From Calendula officinalis (Eukaryota > Streptophyta > Magnoliopsida > Asterales > Asteraceae), in contig OY970834.1 of NCBI GenBank assembly GCA_963853835.1, positions 23,566,365 through 23,630,364 on the forward strand: a stretch of 64,000 nucleotides of DNA. Direction: 5' to 3'. Below, piece after piece: positions 21,514 through 33,642 of this stretch (the first letter of the stretch is position 1; every line of letters begins with the position of its first letter). A program made the translations under genes and the position numbers. Below the pieces are notes generated by a model. The model was not told where the DNA came from and searched no databases. It saw only the letters and a list, made by a program, of their open reading frames with translations.

Positions 21514-22957
21514 ATCTCTTGGGACTATATAAAAATTAAGGACTACGTTGACTGTTTCTCATGTGTTATAATAGCATCAATTACCACATTTTGGATATGT
21601 TGACGGAATGAAATGTCAAATGAATAAAATAAACGAGGTGATTGAGTGAGTGATAAAACAAAACAAAATGATCAATCGCATTCCATTAGTTTGTTTACTT
21701 AAAATGAATGAATAAATAAGTAATCCAAATCTAATGTTGTTTGATTTGTATATCATTAGATATTACATATGTTCAAATATTAAAAAAACAATTCTTTCAT
21801 TTTCTTATTTTAGTAAAAATATATTTTCTTATTTTATTAAAATATATATATTTTTTACGTGTTATATAAAAATCCATATATGTAATTATTTTGGTTAATA
21901 CATCATTAAGTAGAGCATACAAATTAAACAAAATAAATAAAGTTAATAAATTTAATTAAGTTTATAACTAAAGTATATTTTTTGTTATTTAAGATATAAT
22001 TTTCAATTAATTTTGAAAAATATATATTTTTTTTTAAAATTTAATGTTTTATAAATTAAAAAATAAAAAGATTTATCAAATGTAAATTTTTATTCAATTT
22101 ACTGAAAAATGGAGAAAAAAATATCTTATATTTTCATTAAGAAAATAGTTTCTCTCTCTTCAACACTATACAACATTACTACCCAACCCAACCCATATGT
22201 TTCTCACTCATTAGCATCCAAACCAAGCTACAAATTAAAAAATTACATGTTATAGCAAAAATATTAGAAAATGAACCCAACATGATGAATGGTCCTTTTA
22301 TGCAGCAACCTAGACCACCAATAAAAGTTTTGATTTCAATTCTTTATACTTCGTATTACATTTTTTAGTGACATGGTCCTTCCATATATCTCCTAATGAG
22401 AGTAATATTAAGGCTATGCAGTATGTTCGTATGTGCATATGCGCACGGTGTGGAAGCCAATGTGGGCGATCAGTGGCCACGACCACGGCGAGGCATATGG
22501 TGGAGGTCGAGCTTTTAGATCGTTGAACGGTTGGTCAAAGGCATTTAAAAAAAACTTTTTAAATTTATAATTTCAATATAAATATAAATATAACACAACA
22601 TTTATTCCTAACTAGTAACTATGTTCATTTTTATAAAAGCACTGTAGCTTTTCAATATTTATTGGTTAAAAAAATAAATTATCTGTTTTTAATTAAGAGT
22701 TATGAATAAACTTGTTTATATGGTGATTCTTTTACTTTCGCATAATTATTTTATCTATAATAATGAATTTAGTATATGCAAGGTTCTAAACTCGTAAGAC
22801 GTGATGTGACGGCATCTTCAAACCATGTTAAGTCACAATAAGTTATGGTGATTTTCAAGACTTGATGTTAGGCAACACATTTTTTATATAATTTATATAT
22901 AAGTATGCCAAATACAAAAAAAAAAGTATAGATATATTAATTTATATGATAATGTTA
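21514..22957. other. A+T-rich intergenic sequence
   Basis: No gene or repeat structure I can support. A short patch with higher G+C near 22440-22530 has no open frame of note. Confidence 0.6.
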
Positions 22958-23811
22958 GAGTTAATTACATGGATGGTCCTTTATGTTTATAGCAAAAATT
23001 CACAAATGGTCCTTAAGTCTTAAAAATTACACTGCTGGTCCTTATTTGTGAAAGATTTTTCACCGATTGTCCTTTACGAAAACGGTCATTTAATTTTCAC
23101 GTTAAGTGACCTCACGTGTGATACACGTGGGGGTATTTTGGTGATTTCATTTTCCCTTCTCATTTCTTTAGAGTAAATTACACGGATGATCCTTTAAGTT
23201 TATAACAAATTTCACCAACGATCCTTTAGTTTCAAAAATTACATTGATAGTCCTTATTTCTAAAAGGTTTTTGACGGATAGTCCTTTACAAAAATAGCCG
23301 TTTACTTTTCACGTTAAGTGGCATCAAGTGTGATCTTTCCCTTCTCATTTACTCCCCTTTAAGCCACCCTTCTCCCTCATTTTATTTCGCCTACCCAATT
23401 GTTGAAGAGATGTATTAACGTGTTTTGAACGTGCATCACACGTGATGCCACTTAACGCTAAAAATAAACGGATGTTTTCATAAGGGACAATCGATGAAAA
23501 AACCTTTTAGAAATAAGGACAATCAGTGTAAATTTTGAAACTAAATGACCATTGATGAAAATTTTTATAAACTTAAAGGATCATCCTTGTAATTTACTCT
23601 AGAGAAATGAGAAGGGAAAACGAAATGACCAAAATACCCCCACGTGCATCACACGTGAGGTCACTTAACGTGAAAATTAAACGGCCATTTTCGTAAAGGC
23701 CCATCGGTGAAAAACCTTTCAGAAATAAGGACCATCAGTGTAATTTTTGAAACTAAAGGACCATTAGTGAAATTTGCTATAAACCTAAAGGACCATCCGT
23801 GTAATTAACTC
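22958..23811. mobile_element. Long foldback element with doubled arms
   Basis: The two ends are inverted copies (GAGTTAATTACATGGATGG...CCATCCGTGTAATTAACTC). Each arm contains two diverged tandem copies of one roughly 200-bp sequence, the inner one starting GAGTAAATTACACGGATGATC at 23171 and mirrored at about 23605. The layout is A-A'-loop-A'-A in inverted order. Flanks ATAATGTTA and ATAATTCTA differ at 2 of 9 positions, compatible with an old Mutator-type 9-bp duplication. No ORF. Transcribed, it would form a near-continuous hairpin of about 400 bp. Confidence 0.75.
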
Positions 23812-23871
23812 ATAATTCTAATGTAAAACTAACAAAAACTGTTACATCTAAATTTATAATTATATATGTTA

Positions 23872-24135
23872 CTCCCTCCGTCCCACAAAGAAGTTCTCAT
23901 TTCTCTTGGGCACAAGTATTTAGGAGACAGATAGTGGTGGAGTCCTTTGTAATATTTTTTATTAAAATATAAGGTTATTTGGAGAGAAAAAGTGTTTTGT
24001 AGGAGATAATTAGTGGTGTGGTACATAATAATAATAATATTTTATTAAGTGGGCCCTCATATTTGAGAAATGAGGATTTCTTTGTGGGACAAAATTTAAG
24101 GGGGAAATGAGAACTTTTTTGTGGTACTGAGGGAC
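23872..24135. mobile_element. Stowaway-like MITE, TSD TA
   Basis: CTCCCTCCGTCCCACAAAGA at the left and a degenerate complement (TTTTTTGTGGTACTGAGGGAC) at the right, between TA dinucleotides. It belongs to a second Stowaway-like family, with the copies at 24447, 46225 and 49479. Confidence 0.8.
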
Positions 24136-24446
24136 TAATTTTTTTTTTTCAAAAAAAATCAACTTTTATAGCTAGCTAAAAAAACACGTAATAATGCACT
24201 CCTTATCGCGCCTTATCTTACGTCACACCTTACACAACCGTCATGATTTATTTCGTAACGTGACTCCTTCGTGATACGTATTTTAGAACCCGATAAGAAT
24301 TAAGAAACCAACCTTATCCATTCAATGAACCTTTCCAGTTTTTATATCCAAAATACCGTTTTTATGTATATTCATACAATACTCAAAATATTATTTTATA
24401 TTAAGAAAACAAAATATGTGTTCCAATATATTTTCAATATAAAATA

Positions 24447-24689
24447 CTCCCTCTGGCCCACAAAAAACTTCCCATTTGATATGGGCACAAGTTTTAAGGT
24501 GATAGTTAGTGGTGGGTTCATTGGTAATAATTTTGATTAAAATATAAGATTGGTTTGGAGAGAGAATGATAGTTAGTGGATAGTTAGTGGTGGGGTCCTT
24601 AGTAATAATAGTATTTTATTGAAATGGGAAGTTTTTTGTGGGACAAAAAATTAAGGTCAAATGGGAAGTTTTTTGTGGGACGGAGGGAG
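24447..24689. mobile_element. Stowaway-like MITE, TSD TA
   Basis: Well-matched terminal repeats CTCCCTCTGGCCCACAAAA and TTTTGTGGGACGGAGGGAG, flanked by TA (24445-24446, 24690-24691). 243 bp. Confidence 0.85.
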
Positions 24690-25569
24690 TATAACTTTAA
24701 AAAGCATTTAAACTTTTAAATAAAATTAGCAATGTTTAAAAGTGTAAGGGCTGTTTTAAAACTTTAGAAAAAGTAAAGGGGCTATTTAAAAAAAGGAAAT
24801 TATCACTTATTTCATTAAACACAAAAAAGTAATTACACTTAAACTGGAGGGACTATTCTAGAACTTTAAAAAAGGTGAAGGGGCTATTTCAAAAAGGTGG
24901 AAATATCACTTATTTCATTATGGGTAAAAAAGTAATCATACTTCCCATGCTAAATGTGTTATAGATAATTAGCTATTCCCTTCCTCCTATATTTAATGTC
25001 TACCTTTCCTTATTGATATATCCTAAAATTATTGTATATTTAAAAATTTCACCCATCAAAAAACACTTAGGTGGTAAAAACATAATTCTATTGGTTGCAC
25101 AGTATTATAAGTGCATTTTTCTTAAACTGTGTAATTTTTTGTATGTGGACAATAAATTTGAGACGGAGGGAGTATATAATATTTACCAAGTGATGTAAAG
25201 TAGTCTTTTGTCTTATTAGGGGATTCTTTCTTATTAGAATTATTATTAATAATTTCTTATACAGCCAAAGAGTAGCACACGGTGGCACGTGCCACTACTC
25301 AAATTTTGTTGTATACCATAAAATTTTAATATTTTTTTGGTATTAGGGTGCTACTATCAAATTAAAAAACTACTCAATAACCCAAAACAATATTAAAAAA
25401 AAACCCCCAAATATTAGCAATAGTCTAATCCAAAGCCCAATTTGAGATATATCACCACTCATTGCATAATGATTATCAATTTGCTACTTTGAAAGGAATT
25501 ACCAACCGTTCTCATATTATGGTGATAATGGGAAAAATCATCCTTATCCTTTGGTTTATAGGTATTAAA

Positions 25570-25760
25570 GTTGGCTTTGGATTTACATGTCGCGACTGCC
25601 AAGGTGGAAAGATGTTTTCCGCGAAAAAGTTATTAAAGACCGACTTAAGTAACAAATTGGGTGATGATTTTATGAACGATGCATTGATTTGTAATATTTA
25701 AAAGAAACTCTTATGAAAGTTAAGATTGAAGATGTAATAGATTGCTTCTAAAAAAAATAT
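25570..25760 (+). pseudogene. Possible hAT/zinc-finger transposase C-terminal remnant
   Basis: A frame ending at 25701 reads KLLKTDLSNKLGDDFMNDAL, and after a small frame change continues with a KETLMKVKIEDVID-like string. This resembles the C-terminal part of plant hAT-related (TTF/MYM-type zinc finger) transposase-like proteins, where a Met-x-Asp-x-Leu-x3-Ile-Glu-Lys pattern occurs. The match is short and based on recall of the pattern only. It is certainly not intact. Confidence 0.35.
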
Positions 25761-26140
25761 CTACACGGAGATGTCAACTTTAAAATGCAAGACGTTAGAT
25801 TATTTTTGTTATATTTGATGCAATAAAAATTTTAAAACTTATTTTTATCTTATTATATTGTATCCGGGAAAATTTAACGTCCTACTAGTAATAAAAAATT
25901 CTATTTCCGCCCCTGTATACAGCGTTAGTTTCAACGAGATTTAAAAATATCTACACGGAGATGTCAACTTTAAAATGCAAGACGTTACATTATTTTTGTT
26001 ATATTTGACGCAATTAAAATTTTAAAACTTATTTTTATCTTATTATATTGTATCCGGGAAAATTCATTGTGCTACTACTAATAAAAAATTCCAATTCCGC
26101 CCTGTATACTACGTTAGTTTCAACGAGATTTAAATTCCCA
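25761..26140. repeat. Two tandem 190-bp units
   Basis: CTACACGGAGATGTCAACTT at 25761 recurs at 25951, and the two 190-bp units agree over almost their whole length, with scattered substitutions and small indels. No ORF. The superfamily is unknown. Confidence 0.88.
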
Positions 26141-26625
26141 AAATAACAAATATATGATCTTATTTTTATTATAAAATTTACGCCTCTACATAATAATTAA
26201 TGATAAATAAAATTGAACATGATCAACAGAATAACACAGGTCGGACATGTAGTTACATGTTGTACAACTAAAATATATAATAATGTAAATAATCTTTTGT
26301 GTGTAGTATGAAAATCGCTAAACACCTAGCTGATATTATTTACTAGTTAGCATACATTTGAAATTAAATTGAACATTTTTAAAATTTTAAAGTTTTTCCA
26401 CCTTAAATGTTTTTCTATTTATAAATTTTGGTTATTTCCCATTCAGAAAGGAAATGAAAAAATAAATGCATTATAAAATGTGAACATAAGAATGCATGGT
26501 TTGTGATAAAATTGTTAATCATGAAAAAGAATTAACTTAGCTTCAAAAGTACAATGACTTAATAAAATGAAAAAGTATGATATACTTTTTTTCATTTGAG
26601 TAATTGAAATTTTAAAACTGTTGCT
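26141..26625. other. A+T-rich spacer
   Basis: Nothing recognisable beyond A+T-rich sequence. A MITE related to those at 38.2 and 39.0 kb appears to begin near 26626. Confidence 0.5.
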
Positions 26626-27124
26626 TAGGTTCCTTATAAGACGAATCCAAATAATGACACTGTAATATCCCAAAAATTAGGGGAAATTAAAAAAATTTAA
26701 TAAAATAAAAAGTAACATTTTCCCCAAAGTACAAGTACACTAAAGGTCCCACTCTTTTATAGTGTAAAAACTGAACCGTCTCATGGTTAAATGCGGAAAA
26801 TAAAATAATTGTTTTAAAAACATCTGACTCAAAATAAACGTTTGGAATCCAAATCTATAAAAGCTCATCGAGTAACAGCTCATCCAATGCACTTGCTCTA
26901 GTACCTGCAAAATGCGGGGGAGTGTTTGGGGTCAGCCACCGCTGAGTGAATAATACCAAAATAAATATGTAAGTACAAACAACCCAAGTCACATAAGTGA
27001 TCCCTAAAGACTTTACTCAGTTCTCAATTACTCAAGTTTATTTCTGAGATTTTAATTTATATAGCGCGCCGGTGTGACTTGGGCAGAGAGATCAACCTCG
27101 ACCCGCCTCACACCACTCAAGGCT

Positions 27125-27218
27125 CAACACCTGTACTCTTCGGTGTTGAGTCAAAACGTCTGGCACCAGTACTCTTCGGTGCCAAGACAAACATCTGACA
27201 CCAGTGCTCTTCGGTGTC
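27125..27218 (+). repeat. Three covarying hairpins inside the solo LTR
   Basis: CAACACC/GGTGTTG, GGCACC/GGTGCC and GACACC/GGTGTC close three loops that all contain CTCTTC. Units are spaced about 36 bp. The stem changes on both sides between units, while loop and spacing stay constant. Confidence 0.8.
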
Positions 27219-28400
27219 AAGTCAAGTATATTATGTTTAATGTTTTAACTCAAGAACTCAGAACTCAGAACTCAGATAACTCAGATCACAAATAACTCAG
27301 ATCACAGGTAACTCAGATAAATCACACAATCAATACTCAAGCTCAATCAACAAGACAATTCATAACATATAGCACATAATCATGAATCGAAAGTAAGTAC
27401 AAGTTTATAGTGAGATTACCCACCTCGAATAGACGTATGCTCCTAGATATCCTCGGTGCAGGAGAGCGTCTCTAATCAAAGCCTAAGAGGTCCTACATAG
27501 CACAATGAAGCTCGGGTTAGGATAAGGCTCAAAGGTAGTTTCAGCAGAAACTAAACAACACTCAGCACTCTCACAGGAACGGTCATAACTCCCAAACCGT
27601 TCATTAGATTTTCCCCAAATTTTTACAGAAATTAGAAAACGCAGAAAGCTACAAATCATCAGAAGGCCCGAAAACTAGAAGTCGAACAGAAAGGTCTCGA
27701 AACAGTCTCACAACTCAGCCCCGTCGCACATATGAAATTTCTAATAGCAGCAGATTAGAATAGGGATAACTTTTAAACGGAAAATCTGATTAACGAGCCA
27801 TCAGCGGCATCGGAAAGAGGACTCAGAAAACTAGAGACAAACGAGGGCCAAATATCCAGAAACGTATTTTAAGTGTGACAAAAACGAACCCAAACTCAGA
27901 CCACACAATCTGTCAAAATTTCAGCATTACGTTGAAAACTCGTTTGAATCCCGACATCAACTTGCTTATTCCCGAGACACCCGGCAGCCCCGAAACCCAT
28001 TTACAATTTACAATGAAAAGGATTAAAAGAAAAGATACGAGAGTATACCCTACGATCAGATTGAGAGGACGATGCTTAAACCCGAACTACAACACTGCCC
28101 AAGCACCTCAACGTTTTCTTGGCAGACAACCGGCTGTTCTCAAGGAGTTCCAATAACATAAAACTCAGCCACAATGAGCGAAATAAAAAAATGGGTGAAT
28201 TATCCAATGCGAAAAATAAAATAAAAAATGAATGGCTGGTCACCTTGCAAATAAATTATCACCGTCCCATGTGAAGCAGGTGACGATCTCACCAAAATAA
28301 AATGAATCCCACCACCTCTTGCACCAATCTCTTCACCGTCCACTCCAACATTAATTCCTTCCTATCGTAATCCTCTCAATGATCACAGAAAGGTTAGAAC

Positions 28401-28714
28401 TGTAAGATCAAAATCAAAAGATTATTGATCAAAGGAAGATATTACTGATGAAATTTGGGAGAGAGGACAAATGGTATTTGGGGCTAAAAGTTTTCTGTGT
28501 TTATTGTGATACTCAAAGCTACGATTACAAAGCAAATAAATAGCAAAAGGAAAAAACAACTAATCTCCTAAAATTACTCCAACGTCCGACTACTAAGTAG
28601 TTACTGCTATCATGGCCAACATGGCCTTTTACTTATTCAAAACACAAATAAAAATACTAAAATGCCCCTTAATGCACGTGACAATATTGAAGAAATTTTG
28701 AATTAACTCCAACA
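28401..28714 (-). repeat. Copia 3' LTR
   Basis: 314 bp, nearly identical to the 5' LTR. Confidence 0.95.
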
Positions 28715-28725
28715 ATCTCCTCCTT
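28715..28725 (-). other. Copia polypurine tract
   Basis: The minus strand reads AAGGAGGAGAT immediately before the 3' LTR. Confidence 0.85.
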
Positions 28726-31019
28726 AATTCAAATCGTTCAACCTTGCATTCCATGCTCTCGGTGCCTGCCGCAAACCGTACAAAGCTTTGTGCAAACGGT
28801 ACACTTTATCCCGATGTTGTTCTTTGACAAACCCTTCCGATTGTGATACGTACACTTCTTCTTGGAGCTCTCCGTTAAGAAATGCTGATTTAACGTCAAG
28901 ATGATGTACTTGCCAACCTTGTTTGGCAGCAAGTGCAAGTAGTAAACGTACTGTTTCGATTCGAGCTACAGGAGAGAACACCTCTTCGTACTCAATCCCG
29001 TACCTTTGCACGTAGCCTTTAGCGACCAATCTTGCTTTGTGTTTGATAACATTTCCATTCGTATCTTTCTTCAATTTGTACACCCACTTAAGACCAATGG
29101 CTTTGTGGCCTGGTGGGAGTGTTGTTAGCTTCCATGTGCCATTCTTTTCGATTGCCTCGAGCTCACTTAGCATTGCTTTTTTGCCAATTTTCATCATCTG
29201 TAGCTTCACTAAAAGTTGTAGGTTCTTCCATTCCCGAGAAATATAACTCCTCATCATCGAGCTCGATTCTTTCTGTTTCTGCATAAATGTCAGACAAAAG
29301 ACGATACCTTTTGGGTGCGTCACTACTCGATGAGGATGATGATGATAATGATGGTCCAACGTGTCCCTCGGGCGGTTCCACGGAAGGAGATTGAGGACTT
29401 GACAACGGAGTGGTGTGTGTCTCTGAGCTTTGAGACGTAGCAATGTTTGGACTTGGAAATTCCAAACCCTCTTGATCACTTGAAGTGTCATTTGAGATAA
29501 CATGTGTGTCGCGTTCTTCATCAACAATATCACATGGGTCATCACCTGCTTTCTCAAAAATAAAAGTTGTATATGTGCATGACTTGTTTGTACCTGTGCT
29601 TAAATCATTTGTACCTTTAGAACACCACGACCACTTTCTTTCTTCATCAAATTTGACATCCCTGCTCACATGTATTCTTCTTGATTCCGGGTCATAAAGC
29701 CGGTAAGCTTTCGTTCCAAGTTCTGACCCGAGATAAATTACAACTTTGCTTCGATCGTCAAGCTTTTTCAAACCTCCTGTGTTCACTTTCATGTAGGCTG
29801 TGCACCCGAACACTCTTAAGTGTTCAAGGTTTGGCTTTCTTCCCGACCACGCCTCATGTGGAGTTTGATTCTGTAGAGCTTTAGTCGACACCCGGTTAAG
29901 AATATAAGTGGCGTGTCGGACGGCTTCCCCCCAAAACCAAACGGGTAAACTCATTTCTTTCAATAAACTTCTCGCCATCTCAACCATGGTTCGATTACGT
30001 CTTTCTACGATGCCATTTTGTTGTGGCGAGTAAGGCGCCGTGAGATGCCTCGAAATACCCATTTCTTGACAGTAGGTTTCAAACCTCTTCAAGATAAACT
30101 CTCCTCCCCTATCGGTTCCAAACGTGAGCAATTTTTCTCCAGATTCGTTCTCAGCTAGTGCACGGAACTTTTTAAAGTAATCAAACGCCTCATCTTTTGT
30201 TTTCAACATAAAAGTCCACATAACTCGTGAGTAATCATCAACTAGCATAAAGAAATAACGATTACCGGCGGGTGTCGGTGGTGTAATGGGACCGCAAATG
30301 TCACCATGTACTAGTTCTAGCACTCTTTTGGCTCTGAAGTTTGCTTTCGAGGGAAACGGTGACCGAGCTTGTTTACTAATAACACAACTTTCACACACCT
30401 GAGTTGGTGGAATAATTTTATGCAATCCAGTAGCCATGCCTTTGTCTTCCATCAATTTCATGGCTTGAAAATTAACATGACCAAGGCGTTTATGCCAAAG
30501 CCATGTATCATCAAGTCTCTCCGTCAGCAAACAAGTTTGTGTTACTACTTCCATGAGATTTTTGTACAATCTGTTTGGACCTCTTTTCACCTTGATCAAG
30601 AGATCGCCCTTACATCCATAAACCCATAAATAATCTCCAAACATGACAACTTTGAGACCTTCTTCAGCAAGTTGCCCACAACTAATGATATTTGTACAAA
30701 GGCTTGGAATGTATAACACATCACGTAACACTAGCTTCTCTCCATTTTTGCATTTAAAATGGATAGAACCTTTACCTTCAATTAGCACCCTCGAGTCATC
30801 TCCAAACTTCACATGCCCTCTGATTCTTGTATCCAAATCATAGAACTTCGATTTCTCACCCGTCATGTGGCTACTCGCACCGTTATCTAAGTACCACAAG
30901 TTCGAACTCGACCCATTTGTTCGCATGGTTAGTAACTCGGGTGTTACACTCTCTTCATACAAAAGAACTTCTGTATGCATCGCCAAGAATAAAGTCGGTT
31001 CGTCAAGATGAGTTTGAGA
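28724..31019 (-). pseudogene. Copia protease-integrase-RT, truncated
   Basis: A protease motif WYLDNGASSHMTG comes first. Integrase follows, with HHCC-like H-KRLGH...C-ES-C, then D (HGDICGP), D (GTDRGGEF) and E (YSPQQNGIVERR). After a one-base homopolymer frameshift near 29195 the RT begins (WKLTTLPPGHKAIGLKWVYK, then LDVKSAFLNGE with the first catalytic Asp) and reaches YGLRQAPRAW. It stops there: the YVDD half of the active site and all of RNase H are absent. An intact Copia pol would be several hundred residues longer. The element cannot transpose by itself. Confidence 0.93.
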
Positions 31020-32005
31020 GAGATTTGCTTCTTGATTTCTCTCTCGTCGGGGCTTAGGGCATTCAGACGCATAATGCCCGTAATCTTCACAATTGTAGCA
31101 CTTAACATTGCTTTTATCCTGATTTCCGGTGGGACCACGACCTTCCTGTCGACCTTGGTTCCAACCACCGCCATGGCGACCACCTCGTCCGCCACAATTA
31201 CTTCAACCACGTCCTCTCCCACGACCTCGTCCACTTCCTGCATCAAAATCTTGACGCCTTTGATTTGACGAGGACTCACCAGAACTCTTTTTCTTGAATT
31301 TTGCCTTCCACTCTTCTTGTGTAAGCAACAACTTCTTTTCATCAGTGTCTCCTCCAGGCCCTCGAATTCTTTCTTCGTGAGTTTTTAATCTCCCGACCAC
31401 CTCCTCAACGGACATCGTATCTAAGTCCCCAAACTGCTCGATTGTGGAAGCAATCTGAAGGAACTTCATTGGGACTGCACGAAGTAACTTCTTCACAACA
31501 TACGCCTCTTCAATCTTTTCTCCAAGAGCACGAATGTTATTGACCAGGTTGTTCAACTTCATGGAGAAGTCGTCAACTGAGTCACTTTCGTTCATTTTCA
31601 ACACCTCGAACTCGGCCTTTAAGGTCTGCACTTTTGCAGTCTTCACTCTTTCTGCTCCCATGTACATGACTTTGAGGGTTTCCCATACCTCTTTTGCCGA
31701 TTCCTTCTCCGCAGTGATAACAACAACTCCTCTGGTATTCCATGATAGATGGCTGCCATCGCCATTTTATCCAATCGTACGTCTACGACTTGTTTCGGGT
31801 TCGTGGGTTCGACGGCGTCCCAGACGCCTTGCGCTTGCATGAATACTTTCATCTTGATTGCCCATGCTGTGTAGTTGTTTCTGGCGAGCATCGGATAATG
31901 GAGCGTGACCTGACCGTCTTTGTTCTTGGATGGATCCATGTCGGGGTTGGTGGTGTTGGAGCTAGAGGAAACGTTGGTGGGTTGACGAGGCATATACTTA
32001 GGCAT
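31020..32005 (-). pseudogene. Copia gag with frameshift and stop
   Basis: From an ATG at 32003-32005 the protein has the N-terminal LARNNYTAWAIKMKVFMQA region and a UBN2-like capsid domain (ALGEKIEEAYVVKKLLRAVP). An Arg/Gly-rich linker follows, then the zinc knuckle CYNCEDYGHYASEC at 31059-31100. A frame change lies near 31710, and a TGA at 31203-31205 interrupts the RGRGRG linker. Both are single-step lesions. The function would be RNA packaging into virus-like particles. Confidence 0.9.
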
Positions 32006-32031
32006 ACAACGGGAGATAGTATAACCTAAGG

Positions 32032-32043
32032 GCTCTGATACCA
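32032..32043 (-). other. Copia primer binding site (tRNA-iMet)
   Basis: The minus strand reads TGGTATCAGAGC two nt after the LTR. Confidence 0.93.
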
Positions 32044-32045
32044 AA

Positions 32046-32358
32046 TGTAAGATCAAAATCAAAAGATTATTGATCAAAGGAAGATATTACTGATGAAATT
32101 TGGGAGAGAGGACAAATGGTATTTGGGGCTAAAAGTTTTCTGTGTTTATTGTGATACTCAAAGCTACGATTACAAAGCAAATAAATAGCAAAAGGAAAAA
32201 CAACTAATCTCCTAAAATTACTCCAACGTCCGACTACTAAGTAGTTACTGCTATCATGGCCAACATGGCCTTTTACTTATTCAAAACACAAATAAAAATA
32301 CTAAAATGCCCCTTAATGCACGTGACAATATTGAAGCAATTTTGAATTAACTCCAACA
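32046..32358 (-). repeat. Copia 5' LTR
   Basis: On the minus strand it starts TGTTGGAGTTAATTC and ends TTTTGATCTTACA. PBS follows. Confidence 0.95.
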
Positions 32359-33642
32359 AGAACGAATGAATTAATAAGAACAACAAACAGAATTATAGTC
32401 TACCGCGAATCAGAATGTTATCGGCTAGAAAGCTAAGGTTTTGCTCGCTGCGTTACTCGACACAGATTCATCGCCGCTCAGAACTTGTTCAATGGTGGAC
32501 TCGGTTCCCTGCTCTTGATCAAACGCGCACAGAAACAAAACAACGAACCGGGGTTAACACCCTCTTGTATAGAAACGATCATGGAATAAAAAGAAAAGAA
32601 AAGTTTCTACCGAACGGATGAACTGCATCAGATTGAGAATTCGCCACAGGTTGTACCTTGGTTTGCTCAATTGCTGCCGCTGTTATACGATTACAATACC
32701 ATCGTTATCTCGAGTATTAGAAACGGAAAAACAATTGAAAAACCGAATTGAAAAGGGCGGTGAAGGTTACCGATTACAGGGAATCAACAAGACTTCAAGA
32801 ACTCGAGGTCTTCTCTTTCTGCTTGATGAACTTGCTGCTGGAGCAAGGGGAGACGACTGAAATGCTTGGCAAAGACGAGAGGGAGAGCTCCAGCATTTGT
32901 CGGCTGAATTAGGTTTAGGATGGAGAGAATTCGGTAAGAATTAATGGGAGAATAGCGTCCTAATTTAGCTCACACAACCTTAATGTACAAGAAATGATCT
33001 AGGCCACAAGCTTCAAAACTCAGCCATCCGTAGCAGACTTGGGCTCCTTTCCCATCTTGGGCTCAGACTAAATCACCAATAGAAGGCCTCGTAATAAAAT
33101 CTTTGGCTGAGGAAAATTAGAAGGGCCAAGCAAGGAAATAAGCAATTCCCGATCGTTACTCTTGATCGGATAAATAAATAGAACAAAGTGGGCAATGCCC
33201 GGAATGGTTTATGCTTGGACGGAATTGGATCCTTGGCCTATCGGCCGGACCCCGCTTAGACATAATCTATCTCTTATAAACGTCCCGACACTAACATATA
33301 AGTAACTCTTAGATACTCCCTTACAATATAATAATACTCTAGTTATTAAGTAAACGTCACACAAAACAACTAACCTTCGCAGTTATATAGGGTCTCAAAA
33401 TCGATTAACACCATAGTTTAATAACTCACTAGTTATTAATTATTAATTAATCTTCATGATTAATTAGATGCAAATTAAATGACACTCTTGTCATTAAATG
33501 AACACCACATATTTAACTTACTCGAATTAAATACACATCAAGTACATAACACATATAAGTCTCAAATAAATAAGTATCCCATAATTTATTTAATAAAAAG
33601 TAATTAGTTCAATTACAAGAATTTTTAGGGTGTTACAGACAC

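Larger units (their letters stand above)
28401..32358 (-). mobile_element. Young, defective Ty1/copia element; TSD AGAAC
   Basis: LTRs at 32046-32358 (5') and 28401-28714 (3') are 313-314 bp and differ by one substitution and one A in a homopolymer. TSD AGAAC is at 28396-28400 and 32359-32363. In element orientation the order is gag, protease, integrase, RT, which defines Copia. At 3958 bp it is about 1 kb short: the RT C-terminus and RNase H are missing and the coding region runs straight into the PPT and 3' LTR. Two frameshifts and one stop also break the frame. It lies inside the Ty3-type solo LTR. Confidence 0.95.
26661..33637 (+). mobile_element. Ty3-type solo LTR (about 3 kb), interrupted; TSD GACAC
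   Basis: Outer ends TGTAATATCCCAAAAATT and AATTTTTAGGGTGTTACA are flanked by GACAC at 26656-26660 and 33638-33642. Removing the Copia element and its TSD leaves about 3014 bp with no internal PBS, PPT or coding region, which is what a solo LTR should look like. TGTAA...TTACA ends and a length near 3 kb are typical of Tekay/Del-like chromoviral LTRs; that lineage call is an inference. It inserted into a small MITE whose right part remains at 33643-33946. Confidence 0.75.

Noticed and set aside
25013..25198. Several 60-90 codon open frames in A+T-rich DNA (also 23829, 24325, 48202, 51937, 52045, 62832)
   Set aside because: Low-complexity Ile/Lys/Phe/Tyr-rich translations with no homologue pattern, typical of A+T-rich non-coding DNA.
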